Shown: in pieces, positions 1-4,693 of the stretch | Numbering within the stretch: position 1 is the stretch's first letter | How the letters are laid out: the number at the start of each line of letters is the position of its first letter | From: UBA2022 sp964621555 | Lineage (GTDB): Bacteria > Patescibacteriota > Dojkabacteria > SC72 | Length of the DNA: 11,455 bases | Assembly: GCA_964621555.1 (NCBI GenBank) | Contig: CAZUOO010000025.1 | Span: forward strand, 1-11,455 | Direction of reading: 5' to 3' | Program-made: the position numbers and the translations under genes | Notes under the pieces: generated by a model | What the model was told of the DNA's origin: nothing | Seen by the model: only the letters and a program-made list of their open reading frames with translations | The model's database searches: none

Positions 1-27
1 CTATCTACATTATGAGCTGTACTTTAA

Positions 28-56
28 TTGACATGTACTGTATTCCTTGTTATTAA
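28..56 (+). promoter_or_regulatory. Candidate sigma70-type promoter of pilMNO
   Basis: TTGACA at 28-33 is a perfect -35 consensus. After a 17-bp spacer comes TATTAA at 51-56, a 4/6 match to the -10 consensus. Initiation would fall near 63, leaving a leader of about 30 nt before the pilM ATG at 94. That leader shows no Shine-Dalgarno sequence. The hexamers and spacing are seen directly; promoter activity is inferred. Confidence 0.55.
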
Positions 57-93
57 TTAGTGTATAAACTGCCTAAATTAATCGTTGCTATTT

Positions 94-1125
94 ATGTCTA
101 AACTGCCTGACCATGTAGGTATTGATTTTGGAAACCATTCCGTTAAAGCTGTGGAACTTAAAGGCGCTGGTACTTCTAGCGTGGAGCTTATTAACTTCGG
201 TAGTCAAAGAACTCCTCATGGAGTTATTAATAGTGAGGACGAGCTACACCAAAACCAGCTTGCAGATGCTGTTAAGACACTGTTTTCAACTGCAAAGATG
301 AGGAATAAGCTGGTGGTGATGGCATTGCCAGAGTCTTCTGTGTTTACACGATTCTTAGAATTTCCTGGGGTTAAAGAGGATGAATTAGAGAACGCTGTAT
401 ACTATCAAGCTAAAGAGTATATTCCAATGTCTATAGATGATGTGCAGATGAGTTACGTGTCACTGGGTTTTAACCAGGAGAAGAATGCTTTCAAGGTTTT
501 GCTAGTGGCCGCACCTAAAAAGGTGATACAGATATATTTAAATGTTGCTGAGAAGGCAGGATTGCAACCAATAGCTATTGAAACTGAGTCTGTAGCAATG
601 GGAAGAGCTATGTTCAAATCTAGTGGTATGAAGCACGTTGTAATGTTGGATTTTGGAGCTACAAGTACCGATATGAGTATTATGTTAGATGGGCAGTTGG
701 TATTCTCTCAAAGTATTGCTATTGGTTCTGATTCCCTGACACAGGCAGTTGTGAATAAGTTTAACTTTGAGTATCAACAGGCGGAAGAGTATAAAAGAAA
801 CTATGGTGTGGTAGAAGGTATCTTGGAAGGAAAGATGTACGCAACTCTCTCCCCTATCCTCGAGGCATTGATGAATGAAGTTCGAAGGGGTATTGAGTTC
901 TATAAGAATAAGACGTTGGCTGCCGCTCCTAGCAATGTATTGCTTAGTGGAGATGGAGCTTTGCTTCCAGGATTAGCCGAGTATATTTCAAAAGGGTTGG
1001 GTGTGAGTGCAATGCTTTCAGATCCTTGGAAGGGAATTATAGTTCCAGATAAATTTAGAAATATTGTAACTAAGAGTGCGTCGTCATACTCTGTTGCAAT
1101 CGGATTAGCATTAAAAGATGAGTAG
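94..1125 (+). CDS. pilM: Type IV pilus assembly protein PilM
   Basis: PilM is the cytoplasmic actin-like ATPase of the type IV pilus assembly platform. It binds the short N-terminal tail of PilN and links the motor to the membrane subcomplex. The N-terminal phosphate-binding loop VGIDFGNHSVKAVEL is at residues 8-22. The second phosphate motif MLDFGATSTD is at 184-193. The adenosine-side motif LSGDGALLPGL is at 284-294. At 343 residues it has the usual family length, and no membrane segment is visible. I chose the ATG at 94: the frame is open from a TTG at 85, but family members begin just before the VGIDFG strand, as this ATG does. The last 8 nt overlap pilN, which suggests translational coupling. 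Codons 1-5 lie in the second copy of a 14-bp imperfect repeat whose first copy is at 61-74. Confidence 0.93.
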   Translation: MSKLPDHVGIDFGNHSVKAVELKGAGTSSVELINFGSQRTPHGVINSEDELHQNQLADAVKTLFSTAKMRNKLVVMALPESSVFTRFLEFPGVKEDELENAVYYQAKEYIPMSIDDVQMSYVSLGFNQEKNAFKVLLVAAPKKVIQIYLNVAEKAGLQPIAIETESVAMGRAMFKSSGMKHVVMLDFGATSTDMSIMLDGQLVFSQSIAIGSDSLTQAVVNKFNFEYQQAEEYKRNYGVVEGILEGKMYATLSPILEALMNEVRRGIEFYKNKTLAAAPSNVLLSGDGALLPGLAEYISKGLGVSAMLSDPWKGIIVPDKFRNIVTKSASSYSVAIGLALKDE

Positions 1126-1735
1126 TAAAGGAAAAGCTCCTGAGAAGGAGAAGAAAAAAATAGCAGAGAATATTAGTACGGGTGTTTCAATCAACTTAAT
1201 CCCTCCAAAAACAGAGGTAGAGGTTAAGATTGAGACTCGTAAGGTCTCTTTGAATATGAGTGCGGCGCTCGCCCTACTCTTTCTTTTCATTCTTTCCATA
1301 TCAATTATTGGCTTCAATTTGGTTTCTAAGCTCGAACTGAACAATAAAAAGAAGGAATTGCAAGCTATGGAGCAGAGTATTCGTGCAAGAGGAGAAATCA
1401 TCTCTTCGAATGATGAGATATTAAGAAGGGTTAAGTTGTACAATAGTATTGAGCAGACCACATACTCTACCAAGGAAGTTATAGAATACTGGGAATCTGT
1501 TTCGTCAGGTCTAGGTACAATTTCTGAGGTTAACCTAACTCAAGGTATGAACTTTGAAGTTTCTGGGGTATCCTCTTCCTTAAAAGATGTCTCTAAACTT
1601 TGGTATTTGCTTGGTAATGATGCAAAAATTGAAAGCTTGGATTTGAAGAATGTTGTTAAAGACGGTACTAGTGTAAGGTTTAATTTCGAGGGTAGGCTTA
1701 ATTTTAAAGAGTTTTCTAAGAATGCCAGAAGTTAA
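1118..1735 (+). CDS. pilN: Type IV pilus inner-membrane protein PilN
   Basis: PilN is a bitopic inner-membrane component of the pilus alignment platform. Its cytoplasmic tail docks into PilM and its outer domain pairs with PilO. The tail carries the family's PilM-binding motif, here SINLIPP at residues 24-30. A single hydrophobic helix lies at about 48-69, followed by a coiled-coil-like charged stretch at about 70-110. The C-terminal part (about 120-200) is an alternating strand/helix domain consistent with the PilN ferredoxin-like fold. Its 205 residues are near the usual size. The ATG lies inside the end of pilM and the stop lies 14 nt inside pilO, so pilM-pilN-pilO is one overlapping operon. 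The first 20 residues, before the motif, are a Lys/Glu-rich extension. Identification rests on motif, topology and position, because outer-domain sequence is weakly conserved in this family. Confidence 0.85.
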   Translation: MSSKGKAPEKEKKKIAENISTGVSINLIPPKTEVEVKIETRKVSLNMSAALALLFLFILSISIIGFNLVSKLELNNKKKELQAMEQSIRARGEIISSNDEILRRVKLYNSIEQTTYSTKEVIEYWESVSSGLGTISEVNLTQGMNFEVSGVSSSLKDVSKLWYLLGNDAKIESLDLKNVVKDGTSVRFNFEGRLNFKEFSKNARS

Positions 1736-2516
1736 GGTGGAGGAAAAAAAGGTTGAGGAGCAGAATGTGCCAGTAACCACTGAGTCAGTTGCAACTCAAG
1801 CAACATTGGCTGAGAAGAAACAACGAACTGGAGTTATATCAGAACTCCGTAATCTTCAACAGGATGTTAAGCACTTTAGAGCTTCGGATCTGGTGGTCCC
1901 AATTCTAAGCTTGATCTTTCTAGCTCTATTAACAATTTTTGTGTATGTGCCTATGGTTTCTTCTGCGGTTGAATCTAGGCAGGAGAGAGATGAAATTTCA
2001 AAGAAGATAACTAGGTTGGAGAACGTTCAGAGGGAGATTGGGAAGATTGATGTAGGTAGGCTACAGCAGGATCTTTCCGTATCTCGTAGTGTAATACCGT
2101 TTTCGTTGCAGGTTTCAGATTTCATCCTCTATTTAAATGAACAAGCAGAGGATAAAGGGTTGGCGTTTAGAGAGATATTAGCAGGAGATATACAAATTAG
2201 AGGTCGTGGGGAGCAAAGGGATGTAGATCCTGTTATTAAAGGTGTTAGCGGTCCGTTGAAGTATATTGGTAGTCAGTCTGATATTGTTGAATTCTTAGAC
2301 GAGGTTCAAAACGTTTCTCCATATATTATCTCTGCGGATAGTGTGGAGATTAAGAAGTCTCAGGATTCAAATGATTGGGAATTGTCCCTGCTCATCACAG
2401 GGTATTACTTAAATCAGTCGGCATTACCTAAGGTTGATATCTATCTTCCATTTGCATCATATGCACAGTATGAGAGTGTTCTAAATGTATTTTCAGAGAA
2501 GTCGTTGAATAAGTAA
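1722..2516 (+). CDS. pilO: Type IV pilus inner-membrane protein PilO
   Basis: This is the PilO partner of PilN in the inner-membrane pilus platform. A polar, Glu/Lys/Thr-rich cytoplasmic tail of about 55 residues precedes one strong membrane helix at about 57-78. A coiled-coil segment follows at about 84-120, and then a globular domain at about 125-235. That domain contains a GPLKYIGSQSDIVEFLDEV stretch (177-195) resembling the core strand and helix of PilO, which in the family mediates PilN-PilO dimerisation. Its 264 residues are somewhat longer than typical PilO, mainly from the N-terminal tail. It starts inside pilN and ends in tandem TAA TAA stops. No pilP or pilQ follows: the next gene is convergent. 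This fits a cell without an outer-membrane secretin. Pilins, PilB/PilT and PilC are not in the window. Confidence 0.8.
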   Translation: MPEVKVEEKKVEEQNVPVTTESVATQATLAEKKQRTGVISELRNLQQDVKHFRASDLVVPILSLIFLALLTIFVYVPMVSSAVESRQERDEISKKITRLENVQREIGKIDVGRLQQDLSVSRSVIPFSLQVSDFILYLNEQAEDKGLAFREILAGDIQIRGRGEQRDVDPVIKGVSGPLKYIGSQSDIVEFLDEVQNVSPYIISADSVEIKKSQDSNDWELSLLITGYYLNQSALPKVDIYLPFASYAQYESVLNVFSEKSLNK

Positions 2517-2517
2517 T

Positions 2518-2550
2518 AAGAGAGGTGTTTAAAAAATAATACTCTTGTTT
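2518..2550 (+). terminator. Weak candidate terminator after pilO
   Basis: AAGAG at 2518-2522 pairs with CTCTT at 2542-2546. An inner TGTT/AATA pairing at 2526-2529 and 2538-2541 extends the stem across a 3-nt bulge, and the loop is A-rich. The 3' arm runs into TTGTTT at 2545-2550. The stem is AT-rich and imperfect, so this is only a plausible intrinsic terminator. It lies in the 62-bp gap between convergent pilO and khpA. The A6 run at 2531-2536 would read as U6 for transcripts arriving on the minus strand. Confidence 0.3.
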
Positions 2551-2578
2551 ACTACGTTGATTCTTCCTAAGTGTGAGG

Positions 2579-2908
2579 TTATAGCTCGTCGTTGAGCATA
2601 TCTTCATCAGATGCACTCTCAACTTCTGTTCTTACTTCTTCTTTAACAGGTTGATTGTTTGGTCTCTGATCTTCTTCTACAAGTACCTTAACTCTTTTAT
2701 CGTTTCTGATTGCACTTATTGTGAGGAGATCTCTAATTGCGTTAATTGTTCTACCTTTTCTTCCGATTACAACACCTTTATCTTGTTCTGAAACGTCTAT
2801 ATTCAATATCATTAACCCTGGGAAATCTACGCTTTCTTTCTCTGTTACTACTACTTCGTCTGGGTTATTAACGATTGACTTAACGATATATTCTAATAAT
2901 TCTTTCAT
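2579..2908 (-). CDS. khpA: KH-domain RNA-binding protein, KhpA/YlqC-like
   Basis: This is a single type II KH domain protein of the KhpA (YlqC) family, a small RNA-binding protein that acts with KhpB or alone on structured RNAs and ribosome assembly. The signature loop VVIGRKGRTINAIRDLL is at residues 46-62, with GRKG at 49-52 as the nucleic-acid-binding GxxG motif. Strands and helices over residues 1-78 match the family. Residues about 79-109 form an unusual Glu/Asp-rich tail, whereas typical KhpA stops at about 75-80 residues. It follows rpsP by 19 nt, matching the widely conserved rpsP-khpA order, although rimM, trmD and rplS, which often come next, are absent. It is the last gene of the minus-strand operon and converges on pilO. 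No Shine-Dalgarno site is visible before its ATG. Confidence 0.88.
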   Translation of the reverse strand: MKELLEYIVKSIVNNPDEVVVTEKESVDFPGLMILNIDVSEQDKGVVIGRKGRTINAIRDLLTISAIRNDKRVKVLVEEDQRPNNQPVKEEVRTEVESASDEDMLNDEL

Positions 2909-2927
2909 TTAGATGTTTTCTATCAAA

Positions 2928-3233
2928 TTATGCTTCTTTGGCAGCCTTTTTGCTCTTTCTGCCTTTAGAAAGGGTTGAACCTTTCTTTACACTCTTTAAT
3001 ATACCACTTTTTACGAGGTAATGTGCAACAGTTTCTGTAGGTTGTGCTCCTTTTCTGATCCACTCTTTTGCTTTCTCTTCATCTATTGTGAAGGTGGATG
3101 GCTTTGTTCTTGGGTTGTAATATCCCAACTCTTCAATTGCCTTTCCACTTCTATTTGATGTTGAAGGGATTACAACTATTCTGTAATGTGGTTCACCCTT
3201 TTTTCCTGTTCTTTTTAGTCTTATCTTTATCAT
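2928..3233 (-). CDS. rpsP: 30S ribosomal protein S16
   Basis: S16 is a small-subunit protein that stabilises the lower body of the 30S particle by contacting 16S rRNA. The diagnostic N-terminus IKIRLKRTGKKGEPHYRIVV occupies residues 2-21. IEELGYYNPRT follows at about 33-43, and the WIRKGAQPTETV helix at about 58-69. At 101 residues it has a normal length plus a short Lys/Ser/Ala basic tail. It lies 34 nt downstream of rnc and 19 nt upstream of khpA, with no internal terminator visible. The ATG is preceded by an A/C/T-rich stretch with no purine-rich ribosome-binding site. A lone TTGTAAC heptamer occurs in the upstream gap at 3244-3250 (plus strand). It matches the response-regulator repeat near 10000 but is unpaired, so I do not call it a site. 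Confidence 0.97.
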   Translation of the reverse strand: MIKIRLKRTGKKGEPHYRIVVIPSTSNRSGKAIEELGYYNPRTKPSTFTIDEEKAKEWIRKGAQPTETVAHYLVKSGILKSVKKGSTLSKGRKSKKAAKEA

Positions 3234-3267
3234 AATGTGGTTATTGTAACAAATGATTTCAGGTAAT

Positions 3268-3981
3268 TCAAGCTCCCTGTGTATTTTCTTTTTTATTTAG
3301 TTTATCAAGTGCGCTTGAAGCAGCTTGTTCCTCGGCCTTCTGTTTGCTAGCCCCTACCCCATTTCCCATCTCTGTATCATTAATATATACAGCCATGGTA
3401 AAGGTTTTACTGTGATCAGGGCCCTCTTCAGATACTACTTTATATGTTGGTGTTACTTTGTATATTTCTTGTGCAATCTCTTGAAACTTTGTTTTAGGAT
3501 CTATGTCTAATCTCTTTTCTACAATTTCAGATATAATTGGTATTAATGTTTTACCTATGAATTCTACACATACTTCGAAACCTTGGTCTAGGTATATTGC
3601 TCCTAGTACTGATTCAAATGTATTAGCAAGAAGGTAGTCCTTTTCCCTACCACCCGTATTTTCCTCTCCAACTGACATACTTAGGTAGTTGCCATATCCT
3701 AATTGTTTTGCAACCCTCGCAAGTGTCTCAGTTCGAACTGTAGCGGCTCTAAAGCTTGTGAGCTCTCCCTCTGGCCTGTCGTTGTATGTTCTGAATAGGT
3801 GTTCGGAAATTATGAGCTCTAAAACTGCATCTCCAAGGAACTCTAATCTCTCGTTGTGGCTCTTTTGCTCAGTTTTTTTAACTTCGTTCACATATGATCT
3901 ATGGGTGAAAGCTTCCTCAAAGAGAGTGATGTCGTTGATTTTTGTAATTCCTATGGATTTTAGGAAGTCGGATAGCTCCAT
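3268..3981 (-). CDS. rnc: Ribonuclease III
   Basis: RNase III is a double-strand-specific endoribonuclease that processes rRNA precursors and other duplex RNAs. The signature HNERLEFLGDAVL is at residues 42-54, supplying the acidic residues equivalent to E. coli Glu41 and Asp45 (here Glu47 and Asp51). The second metal-ligand region is LANTFESVLGAIYLDQG at 118-134, with Glu123 matching the essential E. coli Glu117. The position of E. coli Asp114 is Asn120 here. A double-stranded RNA-binding domain follows at about 159-228, with the terminal ASKQKAEEQAASSAL helix. Its 237 residues are normal. Its start overlaps the nusB stop by one base (TAATG), so coupling is likely. Its own stop is TGA, which argues against UGA recoding in this genome. 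Confidence 0.97.
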   Translation of the reverse strand: MELSDFLKSIGITKINDITLFEEAFTHRSYVNEVKKTEQKSHNERLEFLGDAVLELIISEHLFRTYNDRPEGELTSFRAATVRTETLARVAKQLGYGNYLSMSVGEENTGGREKDYLLANTFESVLGAIYLDQGFEVCVEFIGKTLIPIISEIVEKRLDIDPKTKFQEIAQEIYKVTPTYKVVSEEGPDHSKTFTMAVYINDTEMGNGVGASKQKAEEQAASSALDKLNKKENTQGA

Positions 3982-4424
3982 TATTGTTGTTCTTTCTTAA
4001 TTATTTCATATATAGCTCCAAGTACTCCGTTTACGAACTTGTCGCTGGCATTTCCTCCGAAGTCTTTTGCTAATTCAATTCCTTCGTCTATTGCAACTTT
4101 AGGAGGAGTTATTTTGGCAATGAATCCTTCTAATATTGCAATCCTAAGGATTACTAGGTCAACTCTTTTAATCTGCTCTATTGGCCACTGTGGGGCATAT
4201 TTTCTAATTACGTTGTCTATCTCCTCCCCATTGTTCTTAATCCCTTCTACGATTGTATTGAATAGCTTTCCATCGAATTTCTCAATTTCATCTATCTCTG
4301 CAATCTCGTCTTCTGTGTATTGAAGTCTCTCCCCAATTGTTGGGTCTGTTTTGAAGTCTATTGAAAATAGGTATTGTAGGGCAAGTACCCTTGCGAGATG
4401 TCGTGGGTCAGTAGCTTTCTTCAT
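3981..4424 (-). CDS. nusB: Transcription antitermination factor NusB
   Basis: NusB is a small all-helical RNA-binding protein. With S10 (NusE) it assembles on boxA RNA and supports rRNA transcription antitermination and ribosome maturation. The N-terminal helix motif RHLARVLALQYLFSIDF is at residues 8-24. The C-terminal signature is at about 105-136, including PPKVAIDEGIELAKDFG (107-123) and DKFVNGVLGAI (128-138), a near-perfect family match. Its 147 residues are typical. It begins 2 nt after the rpmF stop and overlaps rnc by one base, so rpmF-nusB-rnc is a tightly coupled unit. Its association with rnc makes sense functionally, since both act on rRNA transcripts. No Shine-Dalgarno sequence precedes the start. 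Confidence 0.96.
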   Translation of the reverse strand: MKKATDPRHLARVLALQYLFSIDFKTDPTIGERLQYTEDEIAEIDEIEKFDGKLFNTIVEGIKNNGEEIDNVIRKYAPQWPIEQIKRVDLVILRIAILEGFIAKITPPKVAIDEGIELAKDFGGNASDKFVNGVLGAIYEIIKKEQQ

Positions 4425-4426
4425 TA

Positions 4427-4624
4427 CTATTTTTTTGCTTCAGTTTTCTTAGGTTCTTCTTTCTTTACTGAACCGTAGAAACCACAATACTCACAGGCAA
4501 AGTGTGATCTTTTAGTCTTCTTACATTTTGGGCATAGTCCCAATGATGGTGCTGTAAGGGTGTCTTGTGATCTTCTTCTATTTCTTCTACCTATAGAGAT
4601 TTTTCTTTTTGGAAGTGCTCCCAT
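4427..4624 (-). CDS. rpmF: 50S ribosomal protein L32
   Basis: L32 is a small zinc-ribbon protein of the large ribosomal subunit. The N-terminus MGALPKRKISIGRRNRRRSQ shows the basic family pattern (usually MAVPKRK...RRRxRR). Two cysteine pairs, CPKC at residues 31-34 and CEYC at 44-47, form an intact four-Cys zinc site, so this is the zinc-containing paralogue type. The C-terminus is Lys/Glu-rich. At 65 residues it has the normal length. It is the first gene of the minus-strand rpmF-nusB-rnc-rpsP-khpA operon, with a candidate promoter just upstream at 4657-4685. In many bacteria rpmF instead sits with fatty-acid genes, so this arrangement is atypical. Confidence 0.95.
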   Translation of the reverse strand: MGALPKRKISIGRRNRRRSQDTLTAPSLGLCPKCKKTKRSHFACEYCGFYGSVKKEEPKKTEAKK

Positions 4625-4656
4625 TTATTCTGTATACGCTTTAGATTAACGAGTTT

Positions 4657-4685
4657 ATTATATGGAAAATTGGAATTATATGCAA
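4657..4685 (-). promoter_or_regulatory. Candidate promoter of the rpmF-khpA operon
   Basis: Read on the minus strand, a perfect -10 TATAAT lies at 4662-4657. It is preceded by a 17-bp spacer and TTGCAT at 4685-4680 (a 3/6 match to the -35 consensus). Initiation near 4650 would give a leader of about 25 nt to the rpmF ATG at 4624. The gap to the upstream AAA+ gene is only 69 nt and holds no clear terminator, so read-through from that gene is also possible. Confidence 0.5.
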
Positions 4686-4693
4686 CTTATTCC

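Noticed and set aside
85..93. TTG at 85 as the pilM start
   Set aside because: It adds only three residues before an ATG that matches the family N-terminus; no ribosome-binding site favours it.
1111..1473. 120-codon minus-strand frame opposite pilN
   Set aside because: Hydrophobic antisense of the pilN membrane helix, no family match, and pilN is well supported.
3244..3250. Second response-regulator site (TTGTAAC) upstream of rpsP
   Set aside because: Only one heptamer is present, with no partner at 11-bp spacing; single copies are expected by chance in AT-rich DNA of this length.
3268..3270. Alternative genetic code with UGA read as Gly or Trp
   Set aside because: rnc ends at TGA exactly at its expected length, and other genes end in TAA or TAG without in-frame TGA, so the standard bacterial code fits.
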